64,000 bases of DNA from Roseiarcus sp963764955 (GTDB taxonomy: Bacteria > Pseudomonadota > Alphaproteobacteria > Rhizobiales > Beijerinckiaceae). The first letter of the stretch is position 1, and every line of letters begins with the position of its first letter. The translations under genes were made by a program, and so were the position numbers. Below are positions 52,533 to 61,856 of this stretch, in pieces. The notes below the pieces were generated by a model that worked only from the letters and a program-made list of their open reading frames with translations, ran no database searches and was not told the DNA's origin. The DNA is taken from positions 1 to 64,000 of the forward strand of contig CAVXVE010000045.1 in the NCBI GenBank assembly GCA_963764955.1, read 5' to 3'.

Positions 52533-54549
52533 AAAGCGGCTGACGCCGAGCCGTTTCATGCAGGTCGCGACCCCGATCGCCTCCGTGATCCTGACCATGG
52601 CGCTCGGCGCGATCATCTTTCAGCTGATCGGCTTCGACGGGCCGCGCGCGATCTACGAGACCTTCATCACGCCGGTAGTCGCCTCGTACAAGTGGCAAGA
52701 CGTAGCCACGAAGGCGGCGCCGCTCATCATCATCGCGCTCGGCCTGTCGCTCGGCAACCAGGCCAAGATCTGGAACATCGGCGCGGAGGGCCAGTACATC
52801 ATCGGCGCGCTCGCGGGCGCGGGCGTCGCCTTCGCTCTGCCCAACGCCCAGGGCTTCTGGATTCTTCCCCTGATGATTGCGGCTGGCGTCGGGGGCGGCA
52901 TGGCGTGGGCGGCGATCCCGGCCTTCTTGAAGACCCGCTACCGGGTCTCCGAGGTGCTGTCGACCCTGATGCTGGTCTATGTCGCGCTGCAGGTTCTCAA
53001 CTATCTGGTCAGCGGCCCGTGGAAAGACCCGAACGGGCACAATTTCCCGCAAACGCCGCCTTTCACCCCGGCGCAACTCTTACCGCACGTCATTCCCGGA
53101 ACCGCCATTCCGCCGGGCCTCGTCGTCGCCATTGTGCTGACGCTCGTGTTCTGGCTGCTGGCGACGCGCTCGGTCTACGGCTTTTCGGTGCGCACCGTCG
53201 GCGCAGCGCCCAGCGCCGCGCGTTACGGCGGCTTCGACGCCTCGCGCACGGTCTGGTCGACGCTGCTCATCAGCGGCGGCATGGCCGGACTCGCCGGCAT
53301 TCTCGAGGCGTCGAGCCAGCTGGGACAGATCAACCTCGGCTTTCCCTCCGGCTACGGCTTCACCGCGATCATCGTCTCGTTCCTCGGCCGCCTCCATCCG
53401 GTCGGCGTCTTCTTCGCCGCGCTGATCCTCGCCGTCACCTATGTCGGCGGCCAGGTGGCGCAAACGGTGGTGCATGTGCCGAGCGCGACCGCCGGCATCT
53501 TCCAGGCGATGATGCTGTTCTTCATCCTCGCCAGCGACATTCTGGTCCGATACCGCGTGCGGATCCTTCGCGACGCGCCGCGTGCCGCCCGCGGCGGAGG
53601 TTGTCGCGTGACTCTCGGTTTCATCATCGACGCGCTGATCACGGTCGTCGGCGTGACGACGCCGATCCTGCTCGCCGCGACCGGCGAGCTCGTGGTCGAG
53701 AAGAGCGGGGTGCTCAATCTCGGCATCGAGGGCATGATGCTGATCGGCGCGGTGACCGGCTTCGCCGTCACGTTCAATTACGGCCCCGACCTCGGCGATC
53801 TCGCGCCCTGGGCCGGCGTCATCGCCGCGGCGCTCGCCAGCGCAGCTTCCTCCATGCTGTTCGCGGTGCTGGTGCTGACGCTCGGCTCCAATCAGGTGGC
53901 CACCGGCCTCGCGCTTGCGATCTTCGGCATCGGCCTCTCTTCGCTCATCGGCGCAGGCTATGTCGGCATGATCGTGCCGTCGTTCGATTCCGTCTTTCCC
54001 GACCGGCTCGCCAGCGATCCGCTGTGGCGGGTCGTGTTCGGCTATAGCCCGCTCGTCTATTTCGCGCTCATCATGGTCTTCGCCGTCGGCTGGTTCCTGA
54101 ACCGCACCCGCGCCGGGCTCATTTTGCGCGCGGTCGGCGAGAACGACCTTTCCGCCCATTCGATCGGCTATCCGGTGACCGCGATCCGCTATGCGGCGAT
54201 CGCCTTCGGGGGGGCGCTGGCCGGAATCGGGGGCGCTTATTTCTCGATGGTCATCACGCCAATGTGGGCCGAGCAGATGACGGCGGGACGCGGCTGGATC
54301 GCGCTGGCGCTGGTGGTGTTCTCCGGCTGGCGCGCCGGGCGGCTCCTGGCGGGGGCTTATTTCTTTGGCGTGCTGATGACGCTCGAACTCTACGCCAAGG
54401 CGTCGGGATTCTCGTTCCTGCCGTCCCAGTTCTGGGCGGCGATGCCCTATATTGCGGCCGTCATCGCACTCGCTGTCATTTCCGCGCGCGAAGTCGCCGG
54501 AAGCGAAGCGCCGGCTTGTCTCGGTCGGCCGTTCCTGCCCAACTCTTGA
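52516..54549 (+). CDS. Two BMP-type ABC transporter permeases fused in one reading frame
   Basis: Residues 1-360 match a YufP-type permease (FQLIGFDGPRAIYETFITPV, NIGAEGQYIIGALAG and GINLGFPSGYGFTAII-like INLGFPSGYGFTAIIVSFL). Residues 366-677 match the YufQ-type permease (TTPILLAATGELVVEKSGVL, NLGIEGMMLIGAVTGFAVTF). These are normally separate genes. The join is GGCRVTLGF, where a strong GGAGG ribosome site precedes the GTG at 53609. So either a real fusion exists or a single-base indel removed the first stop. The second permease most likely starts at GTG 53609. Confidence 0.85.
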   Translation: MRIRLEKRLTPSRFMQVATPIASVILTMALGAIIFQLIGFDGPRAIYETFITPVVASYKWQDVATKAAPLIIIALGLSLGNQAKIWNIGAEGQYIIGALAGAGVAFALPNAQGFWILPLMIAAGVGGGMAWAAIPAFLKTRYRVSEVLSTLMLVYVALQVLNYLVSGPWKDPNGHNFPQTPPFTPAQLLPHVIPGTAIPPGLVVAIVLTLVFWLLATRSVYGFSVRTVGAAPSAARYGGFDASRTVWSTLLISGGMAGLAGILEASSQLGQINLGFPSGYGFTAIIVSFLGRLHPVGVFFAALILAVTYVGGQVAQTVVHVPSATAGIFQAMMLFFILASDILVRYRVRILRDAPRAARGGGCRVTLGFIIDALITVVGVTTPILLAATGELVVEKSGVLNLGIEGMMLIGAVTGFAVTFNYGPDLGDLAPWAGVIAAALASAASSMLFAVLVLTLGSNQVATGLALAIFGIGLSSLIGAGYVGMIVPSFDSVFPDRLASDPLWRVVFGYSPLVYFALIMVFAVGWFLNRTRAGLILRAVGENDLSAHSIGYPVTAIRYAAIAFGGALAGIGGAYFSMVITPMWAEQMTAGRGWIALALVVFSGWRAGRLLAGAYFFGVLMTLELYAKASGFSFLPSQFWAAMPYIAAVIALAVISAREVAGSEAPACLGRPFLPNS

Positions 54550-54579
54550 GCGCCAACAAAAATCATCAGGGAGAAAACA

Positions 54580-55656
54580 ATGACCACCATTACCCGACGC
54601 AATCTCATCAAGACGGCAGCTGCGGGGTTGGCGCTGCCCGCGCTGACCCGCAGCGGCTTCGGCGCCGAGCCGCTCAAGGTCGGCTTCGTCTATCTCGGCG
54701 CGATCGGCGACTATGGCTGGACCTGGTCGCACGAGCAGGGCCGCAAAGCGCTGGAGCAAGCGCTGAAAGGCCAAGTGGTCACAAACTATGTCGAGAACGT
54801 GAAGGAGGACGCGAGCGCCGTTCCGGTGATGAAGGACCTCGCCCAGCAGGGCAACAAGCTGATCTTCACCACCTCCTACGGCTACATGGACCAGACGCTC
54901 GAGGCCGCCAAGGCGTTTCCCGACGTCAAATGGGAGCACTGCACCGGCTACAAGCGCGCCGACAACGTCGGCACTTACAATTCCCGCTTCTACGAGGGTC
55001 GTGCGGTGACCGGCATGATCGCCGGCATGATGTCGAAGAGCGGCGTGATCGGCTTTGTCGGGTCGTTCAAGATCCCGGAAGTGGTGATGGGCGTGAACGC
55101 CTTCACCCTTGCGGCGCAGGCCGTCAATCCGAAGATCACCACCAAGCTCGTGATGATCGATACCTGGTTCGATCCCGCCAAGGAGGCCGCAGCGGCGGAA
55201 ACGCTGGCTAATCTCGGCTGCGACGTCATCGCGCAGCACGTCGACAGCCCGGCGGTGTTGCAGGTGTGCGAGAAGCGCAAGATCTACGGGTTCGGCTATG
55301 GCGCCGACATGTCGCGCTTCGCGCCGCACGCGCATCTGACCGCGAGCCTCGACCTCTGGGGCCCCTATTACATCAGCCGCGCCAAGGCGGTGCTCGACGG
55401 GAACTGGAAGCCGGACGACACGTGGTGGGGCATGAAAGAGGGAATTCTCGCCATGGCGCCCTACAGCAAAGCCGTGCCGGAAAACGTGCGCGCCGCCGCC
55501 GACAAGATCATCGCCGGCACGAAGGACGGATCCTATGACGTTTTCACCGGTCCGATCGCGGATCAGTCCGGCAAGGAGCGCATCGGCAAAGGCGAGCGCA
55601 TGCCGGACAAGGACCTTCTGGTGATGGACTGGTACGTCAAGGGGGTCCAGAGCTAG
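54580..55656 (+). CDS. BMP-family ABC transporter substrate-binding protein, copy 1
   Basis: The 358-residue protein has a Tat-like signal (TRRNLIKTAAAGLALPAL) and the BMP fold, with LKVGFVYLGAIGDYGWTWSH, TSYGYMDQTLEAAKAFPDVK and YNSRFYEGRAVTGMIAGMMS, then IADQSGKERIGKGERMPDKD. It binds a nucleoside-like ligand for the adjacent transporter. A second, closely related copy follows at 55877 with an identical hairpin after both. Confidence 0.93.
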   Translation: MTTITRRNLIKTAAAGLALPALTRSGFGAEPLKVGFVYLGAIGDYGWTWSHEQGRKALEQALKGQVVTNYVENVKEDASAVPVMKDLAQQGNKLIFTTSYGYMDQTLEAAKAFPDVKWEHCTGYKRADNVGTYNSRFYEGRAVTGMIAGMMSKSGVIGFVGSFKIPEVVMGVNAFTLAAQAVNPKITTKLVMIDTWFDPAKEAAAAETLANLGCDVIAQHVDSPAVLQVCEKRKIYGFGYGADMSRFAPHAHLTASLDLWGPYYISRAKAVLDGNWKPDDTWWGMKEGILAMAPYSKAVPENVRAAADKIIAGTKDGSYDVFTGPIADQSGKERIGKGERMPDKDLLVMDWYVKGVQS

Positions 55657-55671
55657 ATTCCCTCACCCTAA

Positions 55672-55694
55672 CCCCTCTCCCCGAGGGAGAGGGG
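55672..55694. terminator. Hairpin after the first BMP gene
   Basis: CCCCTCTCCC (55672-55681) and GGGAGAGGGG (55685-55694) form a perfect 10-bp stem with a CGA loop, 17 bases after the stop codon. A second, similar hairpin follows at 55700-55730 (CCTTCTCC and GGAGAAGG). There is no U tract, so these may be REP-like elements that also stop or stabilise transcripts. Confidence 0.6.
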
Positions 55695-55876
55695 GCACGT
55701 CCCTTCTCCTTCCGGGAGAAGGCGCCCGACGATGGGGCGTGCGAAAGGACGCCGTCCTTCGGACGGGCTATGCCGGCCGGATGAGGGTCGTCTCGTGCGA
55801 TTCAGCCGTGTATTAGGGCATGTTTTTTGCTAGGAGCTTTGCCAGTCCTCGCATCCGTCCGAAGGGGGCCGTGCAA

Positions 55877-56968
55877 ATGGAGAGACACGTGAGTTTCGTC
55901 AGCCGCCGCAATTTCTTGAAGACCACAGCCACAGGACTCGCGGCGGCGCCAATGCTCGGCCACGCCGCTTTCGCCGCTGAGCCCCTGAAAGTCGGCTTCA
56001 TCTTTCTCGGCCCGATTGGCGACTACGGCTGGACCTGGGCGCATAACAAGGGCCGTCTGGCCATGGACACGGCGCTCAAGGGCCAGGTCGTCTCGAGCTA
56101 TGTCGAAAACGTGAAGGAAGACGCAAGCGCCGTGCCTATCCTCAAGGATCTTGCGCAGAACGGCTCCAAGCTCATCTTCACGACCTCCTACGGCTACATG
56201 GATCAGACGATCGAGGTCGCCAAGCAATTCCCCCAGGTGAAATTCGAGCATTGCACCGGCTACAAGCACGCCGACAATGTCGGCACCTACAATTCGCGCT
56301 TCCATCAGGGCCGGTCGGTCGAGGGCACGATCGCGGGCATGCTGTCGAAGTCGGGGACGATCGGCTATCTCGGCTCCTACAAGGTTCCCGAGGTCGTGCT
56401 CGGCGTGAACGCCTTCACCTTGGCTGCGCAGGCGCAGAACCCAAAGATCACCACCAAACTGGTGATGATCGATTCGTGGTTCGATCCGGCCAAGGAAGCC
56501 GCGGCCGTGCAGACGCTTATCAACCTCGGTTGCGACGTGGTCGCCCAGCACACAGACAGCCCGGCCGGCCTTCAGGTGTGCGAGCAGCGCAAGGTCTGGT
56601 GCTTCGGCCAGGGCGCCGACATGTCGCGGTTCGCGCCGAAGACGCAGGCGACCGGCATCGAGGACATCTGGGGGCCCTATTACACCTCGCGCGCCAAGGC
56701 GGCGCTCGACGGCTCATGGAAGCCGGACGACGCCTGGTGGGGCTTTAAGGAGGGCACCGTCGTCATGTCGCCCTACAACAAGGCTTTGCCAGACAATGTG
56801 AAGGCCGCCGCCGACAAGATCATCGCCGGCTGGAAGGACGGCTCGTACGACGTGTTCGCCGGCCCGATCATGGACCAGACCGGCAAGGAGCGGGTCGCCA
56901 AAGGGCAGCGCATGGAGGACAAGGACCTCGCGGTCATCGACTGGTACGTCAAGGGCGTACAGAGCTGA
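55877..56968 (+). CDS. BMP-family ABC transporter substrate-binding protein, copy 2
   Basis: The start at ATG 55877 gives MERHVSFVSRRNFLKTTATG with a Tat-like signal (SRRNFLK). The protein is a close paralog of copy 1 over its whole length: LKVGFIFLGPIGDYGWTWAH, TSYGYMDQTIEVAKQFPQVK and ITTKLVMIDSWFDPAKEAAA. It follows copy 1 by about 220 bp and so probably arose by tandem duplication. The two binding proteins may widen the ligand range of the same transporter. Confidence 0.92.
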   Translation: MERHVSFVSRRNFLKTTATGLAAAPMLGHAAFAAEPLKVGFIFLGPIGDYGWTWAHNKGRLAMDTALKGQVVSSYVENVKEDASAVPILKDLAQNGSKLIFTTSYGYMDQTIEVAKQFPQVKFEHCTGYKHADNVGTYNSRFHQGRSVEGTIAGMLSKSGTIGYLGSYKVPEVVLGVNAFTLAAQAQNPKITTKLVMIDSWFDPAKEAAAVQTLINLGCDVVAQHTDSPAGLQVCEQRKVWCFGQGADMSRFAPKTQATGIEDIWGPYYTSRAKAALDGSWKPDDAWWGFKEGTVVMSPYNKALPDNVKAAADKIIAGWKDGSYDVFAGPIMDQTGKERVAKGQRMEDKDLAVIDWYVKGVQS

Positions 56969-56984
56969 GCTTCCTTCACCCCGA

Positions 56985-57007
56985 CCCCTCTCCCCGAGGG
57001 AGAGGGG
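56985..57007. terminator. Hairpin after the second BMP gene
   Basis: The same 10-bp stem as after copy 1: CCCCTCTCCC (56985-56994), CGA loop and GGGAGAGGGG (56998-57007). It lies 17 bases after the stop of copy 2. The same stem and spacing after both paralogs argues for co-duplication or for insertion of a REP-like element. Confidence 0.6.
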
Positions 57008-57156
57008 GCATTTGTCGACTATAAAAAACACCTCACGTTATCAGGGTCTTGCTGGCAAGCATAAGTGGGTGTGCTTCTCTAGGTATCAGATAGGTAGATT
57101 TCTCTATAGCGCGCAAAGTGCCACCCTCCCAGAGCCCCCGCCCTCCGTCGACTTCA

Positions 57157-58041
57157 TCATATCGGGGCGCTCATGTTTGTCGAACCGCCCGAACCCGCCG
57201 CTATGTCAGAACCAGGCGCGCCGAAAATGGCGGCGAGCGTCGGATGAAACATTAGGCAGCTTTCGTCAGGATCAGTTATCAGGCCTCGGAAGAATGGCCG
57301 TTTGAACCCGCAATCGGAGATGTAGAAGACCGCGCCTCGGCTACGGACCCCAAGGCAGCCGGTCCATATCAAGACGTCGACGACGGCCTGCACTAGCTCT
57401 GGCTTGGCAACTTTCCTTGCAACTATGGCGTTCAGGTCCGACAATGACGTCCGCGTCCCGAGCTGGGACAGGTCATAAAGCAGCGCTTCGGCATCAGGAA
57501 CAACGTCGAACAGCTCACGGTCGAAGTCTTCCAACACTTGCCATCCGAGTTCCTCCAGCGCCTTGAGGTAGTCAGTCTCTTCAATCCGATTCCGGCCCAG
57601 AGTGACGGCGCGTCTCCGCGCAGTCTCGAATAAGCGAATGAGGTAACGCGGTCGCATGAGCGAGGCGTCGATCAGGAAATCGAGGGTCGCAACGCCGTTG
57701 ACTATCGGGACTGTGACGCTCTCCCACACAGAGAACCACGACGGCCGGGTGTCGCCAAACCCCTGCAGGACACGATCCTGAAACAGCCGCGTAAGAAGCT
57801 CACGATCGTCCCATTCGACGCTCGCGTTTGGAAGCTTGCTGTAATCGGCCATACTTTTTACGACAAACTCGTAGACGTCGCTGCGCAGAAAAATCGCCCA
57901 CTGAAATGCGATGTCGGCGCGGGCGAAGCGTCGGCAAATCTCCTGCAGGCATTCGATGAGCCCCACTATAATGATGGCGTCGAGATCACCGAAACCGACC
58001 GGGGTCCAGAACCGGTCAATGTTGTCAAACAGAAAGAACAC
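57157..58041 (-). pseudogene. Sll1717-family P-loop ATPase, C-terminal part
   Basis: The reading frame starts GTG 58041 within KLKGLVFFLFDNIDRFWTPV. It contains QWAIFLRSDVYEFVVKSMAD, DRELLTRLFQDRVLQGFGDT and FRGLITDPDESCLMFHPTLA, which fit the C-terminal half of the Sll1717-type P-loop ATPases. An in-frame TGA lies about 40 bases before the frame and Walker A is missing. This is a truncated accessory gene, likely once part of a DNA-repair or defence-type protein. Confidence 0.65.
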
Positions 58042-58325
58042 CAGTCCCTTCAGCTTCAGGTGGGGCCGTCCTTCTGCTCACTTTCTGTGGCTCAAAGGTC
58101 GGCGCAACCTTTTGTCTCGCAATGATTTCAATTGGCAGCGACTTGAAACCGCGCGCATCGCAACGCTCTCGCAACAATGTTTTTCCGACGGCTGAAATGG
58201 GAAGATGCGGCTGACAAATTTCCTGGTGAGCCGCGACCCCCCCCACCGTGGTGTGTCCGGGGGCGGGGGGATGGCAAGCGATCTCACGGCCCTAAACTAA
58301 ACAACACTGCATACATGCTATATAT
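58042..58325. other. Spacer, nothing recognised
   Basis: This contains the degenerate 5' flank of the Sll1717-type gene and no complete frame on either strand. Open stretches here do not fit any known gene. Confidence 0.4.
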
Positions 58326-59303
58326 CTATCTTCTTGCGCAGACGACGACAGCCTTTGCGCCTGGGTCGCCATCGCAGGTTGCTCCGGTCGTTCCCACAAT
58401 GTGCAAGGCGCCTATCCCGTCGACGCAGTAAGCGCTGATCAGTATCTCAGAGGCCTCGCACATGGCTGTGCCTCGCTCGATGCCAACCCTCAGATCCAGC
58501 GAGGGAGGCCCAGCTGGTCCTCGCGCCCCCTGCAAGCCCGGAGGCCCCGCAACGCCCGGATCGCCTTTGGGGCCTTGAGGTCCAACGGGTCCCGACCCAC
58601 CCCGCGGTCCCTGAGGCCCGGATGGTCCAGGAGCGCCTAGATCCCCCTTTAGTCCCTGTGGCCCTGCCGGGCCTCGCGCGCCGGCATCGCCCTTTGGGCC
58701 CTGCAGGCCGGCCAACCCAGCATGTCCGGAAGCTCCCTTCGGACCTGGAAGCCCCAGGGGACCAGGGGGTCCCGAAGCCCCGACCGCGCCCGGGTCACCC
58801 TTAGGTCCTTGCGGCCCGGCGACTCCGTGATCGCCTTGCGGCCCTCGCGGTCCCGCTGGCCCCGGATCACCTTTCGCGCCCTGCGGGCCAGGGGTTCCGG
58901 TGTCGCCCTTCGGTCCCTCCAGCCCAGGAGGCCCCATCGCTCCCGGCTCTCCCTTCTGGCCGTCCGAACCGATTACGCCAATTGGACCGGCGTCGCCGGC
59001 GGGACCCTGCGGCCCGGCGGGGCCGGCGTCACCCGCATCGCCTTTCGGGCCCGGCGGGCCCGGCGCTCCTGTGTCGCCTCTGGGACCTCGAAGTCCTTCA
59101 GGTCCTCGGGCTCCGGGATCCCCCTTCGGTCCAAGTGGCCCCACCGGTCCCACGGGTCCAACCTCGCCCATGAGGCCCGGCGGTCCAGCGATCCCGGGCG
59201 GCCCTGTTCGTCCGGTCTGCCCTCGATCGCCCTTCTCTCCCTTTGCGCACGCGGTCAGCGCTAAAAGCGCCAGGAAAGCCAGAACCGCGATCGAAACGCG
59301 CAT
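58326..59303 (-). CDS. Collagen-like lipoprotein with 82 uninterrupted G-X-Y triplets
   Basis: The start at ATG 59303 gives MRVSIAVLAFLALLALTAC, a lipoprotein signal with a Cys at position 19 (lipobox LTAC). A run of 82 consecutive G-X-Y triplets follows without a break. It is rich in GPP, GPK, GPQ and GDP and includes the charged pairs (K-G-D/E) that stabilise triple helices. The C-terminal 58 residues form a separate domain with four cysteines (CEASEILISAYC, TCDGDPGAKAVVVCARR), which could serve as a trimerisation or cap domain. The collagen fold and surface display are predicted from sequence. Confidence 0.93.
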   Translation of the reverse strand: MRVSIAVLAFLALLALTACAKGEKGDRGQTGRTGPPGIAGPPGLMGEVGPVGPVGPLGPKGDPGARGPEGLRGPRGDTGAPGPPGPKGDAGDAGPAGPQGPAGDAGPIGVIGSDGQKGEPGAMGPPGLEGPKGDTGTPGPQGAKGDPGPAGPRGPQGDHGVAGPQGPKGDPGAVGASGPPGPLGLPGPKGASGHAGLAGLQGPKGDAGARGPAGPQGLKGDLGAPGPSGPQGPRGGSGPVGPQGPKGDPGVAGPPGLQGARGPAGPPSLDLRVGIERGTAMCEASEILISAYCVDGIGALHIVGTTGATCDGDPGAKAVVVCARR

Positions 59304-59544
59304 CCAAGTGCTCCACTCGCTACCGACAGGACCAAAGAGAAGGAGCATTCTCCTGCACCATTTTCTGGGACGGCGCCCGCATTGGTGGCACCCTGGTCGC
59401 GTTTACCCGGAACGGTGAGTTCCTAGCGTCCGGTCCGGATCATGTTCGCCTATGTGGAGGCGGGCTGACCTTGCTGCTGGGCTCGTATTCGAACACCGAC
59501 GCCCCAAACGGACCGTTCAGATCAACGGGGACTTGTGTCTGAAT

Positions 59545-59732
59545 CGCCCCAGCGATGTCCACATCGTGGTCAAGTTGGACCGCTTAGGCAGGAACAGGCG
59601 GGACGTTCTCAACCTTGTGCACGAATTGGACGAACAAGGAGCAAGCCTCAGGGTGCTGGAGTTTGCCATCGATACTCGGCGGGCCTATGGGCCGCATGGT
59701 CCTGGCCGTGCTGAGCATGGTCGGCAGAGCAG
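59545..59732 (+). pseudogene. Serine recombinase (resolvase) fragment, frameshifted
   Basis: The fragment reads VHIVVKLDRLGRNRRDVLNL, then HELDEQGASLRVLE and, after a +1 shift at about 59677, GGPMGRMVLAVLSMV. This is the catalytic-domain core of an IS607/Tn3-type resolvase, but the catalytic Ser and the DNA-binding domain are missing. The same stretch recurs at the right edge (63940-64000) in an intact copy. Confidence 0.75.
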
Positions 59733-59910
59733 AACCAAGCTGGCAGAGCGTCTACCCCAAGCTCAGATGGGTGGTTTTGCTGTTTGTGTGTTGAGGCACA
59801 GCCAGAGCAATCCTGAGCTGAGATTCTTTGTCGGCCGGTGATCTAAGCCCCTCACCCCTCCCTATGACAAGTCCGGGACCCGTGACGGGCTAGTTGTCCC
59901 TCAATCCGTT

Positions 59911-60129
59911 TCAGCGGTGGCTGAGGCGCAGGCGGCGCGCGTTGTGCCGGGCTTGGCAGGCGTGGCTGTAGGACTTCCAGTTCGCCATCGCGGCGCGGGC
60001 GGCCTCAAGGCGTTTGGCCTCGACCGGCATGTTCAGCGACGGATGCAGCGATAGAGCTTCGATCATAGCGGCGATTTCCGAGCGGGTTCGGCAGCTACCC
60101 AGGCACGCGATCATCTCGTCGACCGACAT
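59911..60129 (-). CDS. Small hypothetical protein, 72 residues
   Basis: The start at ATG 60129 is preceded by AGAGGAAACG. The protein reads MSVDEMIACLGSCRTRSE, IAAMIEALSLHPSLNMPVEA and RAAMANWKSYSHACQARHNA. It is helical, with four cysteines/histidines but no clear metal motif. No known family is assigned. It sits in a gene-poor accessory end and may be plasmid- or element-derived. Confidence 0.6.
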   Translation of the reverse strand: MSVDEMIACLGSCRTRSEIAAMIEALSLHPSLNMPVEAKRLEAARAAMANWKSYSHACQARHNARRLRLSHR

Positions 60130-60192
60130 CGTTTCCTCTACAAACAGTTCGGTGATCCGGAGCGCCGCGCCATTCGCTCCGGCAACGTCCAC

Positions 60193-61260
60193 AGGGCCGA
60201 TGGTTGGCGCGGCGGCTCTTTGGAGGCCTTATATGTTGGCGACGCCGACCCGCCGGTTTGCTTCCGTCTGCCAGATTGCTGCTTCCGCGTGCCATTTGTG
60301 AGAGAGGCGCAGGAGCCTGGCGGGCCGCCCAGCGCCGCCACCGGAGCAAGGTTCGGCATGAGGGCGTCCCACGGATGAGCCTTGGCCTGGATCGGGCGCA
60401 GCAAACCCTTTTTGGGGTTTTTCGCCAGTTGTTTATCGCTGACCGTGCTGCAGGCTGGCGAAAAAGTCCGAGCGCCCCACCGAGCTTAGGACAAGCGGGC
60501 TAGGCCGTCCTCGGGCTCCCGCCAGGCGCCGCCTGCTCGCCGAACCAGCGCTCATCCGGTAGGCAGCGGAGCACAGCGAGGTGCAGTCGGCCAACACCGT
60601 TGGCACCCCTCGAAGCGGACGTGGCTGCTCAGCTCGCGCCGGTTTGCGGGGGGTAAAGTAGGTCGCAGCTCAGGGCGCTATGCCGTCTCCTGGGATCATT
60701 GCCGCATCGTCGACGCGGGCCGTCGGTACCCGCAGCACGTGGGGGTGGCCGCCGGAAAGCGACGGTGGTACGCGACTATCTTTTCCGTCGAGAGACCCAG
60801 GTCCCGGAGTACATCAACCGAACGTCGTGGTAGGTCTCTCTCACGGGCGGGCGCCACTCCGCGCTCCTCGTCCCCGTGGCCCCCGTCCTGCCAACCGCTG
60901 GTCTTCACGCGCCACCTCGGGTGTTCACCTCGCCGTTCCCCCGCTTTCACATCAAAACAGCGTTGTTTGTGGCAATCGCGTTCGCCAACGACTGTACAGC
61001 ACAAGTTTGACAGGGATGCGTCGACGCGCCTGTGTTGGCGTAATCGACCCTGCACTCTACCATACGCCAGCGGTCCTTAGGATGCTCGCCATGATGGTTG
61101 CGGTACCGCCCCGCCATCAAAAACCGGCGTGGCGAATTCTCACCCTAAGGTCATCGTTGACGGTTCGATAATTGACCGGGAGCATGTGCCCGAACTGGCA
61201 GTTCGAAGCCGCCAGCGCCGTCGAGCGTTCCGCTAACCGTTCTTGCGATTGCCCGCGGGC
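60193..61260. other. Long region without a supported gene
   Basis: About 1.07 kb. Overlapping open stretches exist on both strands, as expected at high GC, but none has a ribosome site with a matching family. I could not place any known protein or RNA here. It may be degenerate mobile-element sequence. Confidence 0.4.
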
Positions 61261-61395
61261 TCAGATGGCGGCGAGCAGGAACGCCGCCGCCCAAACCGCA
61301 ACCGCCGCGACGAATGCCGAAAGTAATGCGCGCTCGTTTCTGCGGTCGGTCAGAGATGTGTCCCACCAATCATTGTACGTTCGTATGTTGGTCAT
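61261..61395 (-). CDS. Small membrane protein, 44 residues
   Basis: The start ATG 61395 follows a strong GGAGAAGG site, 5 bases upstream. The protein reads MTNIRTYNDWWDTSLTDR, then a charged stretch, then one hydrophobic segment LLSAFVAAVAVWAAAFLLAA with a stop at 61261-61263. Ribosome site, codon use and the clean membrane segment support it. The function is unknown. Confidence 0.65.
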   Translation of the reverse strand: MTNIRTYNDWWDTSLTDRRNERALLSAFVAAVAVWAAAFLLAAI

Positions 61396-61856
61396 GGTCC
61401 CTTCTCCAGCCTCCAAAATAGGTCACTCAATCGGCGATCGCTGTGATCGCGATCACACAGCTCGCAGTGGGCTGCGCATAATCCTAGGCGTTGGGCGCGA
61501 GCCGATCCGCCTTACCCGCGTTGGCTCTTCGACTTTATCGCCAACGATCATGAAGCCTGTCGCGCTCTCAGGAAGAGACAAGGTTCCGTGGATTGAGCGG
61601 CTGCGGCAGCGCCTACGCTCCGGCGTGCCTCAACCCCGGGCCCGGACGTACGCTTGACAGGCGTTCGCAGCTCGAGGTGTCCTTTTACGGAGGCCTCATC
61701 ACCGAGCGGCGCCGGGCGCTGCGCGGGCTTAACCTCGATGGTTAAGCCGATCGTGCCAGCTGCACCGACCTCGACCGTGGTTGAGCGCGAGTTCATCCCC
61801 GCCCGGCGCCAATGTGAGCGCGACAGGTGAGGTCACAGATGGCTAGGAGTTTGAAC
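61396..61856. other. Spacer before the TfoX-like gene
   Basis: No supported gene on either strand. It contains the divergent promoter region for the 44-residue membrane protein and the TfoX-like gene, including a GATCGCTGTGATCGCGATCA segment near 61435 with dyad character that resembles a Crp/Fnr-type site only loosely. Confidence 0.4.

Noticed and set aside
53080..55335. A 751-codon open frame on the reverse strand
   Set aside because: It is the antisense shadow of the permease and binding-protein genes. Its product is an Arg/Asp/His-rich sequence without family character, as expected at high GC.
58400..59280. DNA repeats over the collagen-like gene considered as a CRISPR or satellite array
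   Set aside because: The 9-base periodicity comes from G-X-Y codons, repeat units differ in sequence and there are no spacers or Cas genes.
61435..61465. Crp/Fnr-like dyad GATCGCTGTGATCGCGATCA
   Set aside because: The fit to TGTGA-N6-TCACA is poor (no proper second half-site), so it is not reported as an operator.
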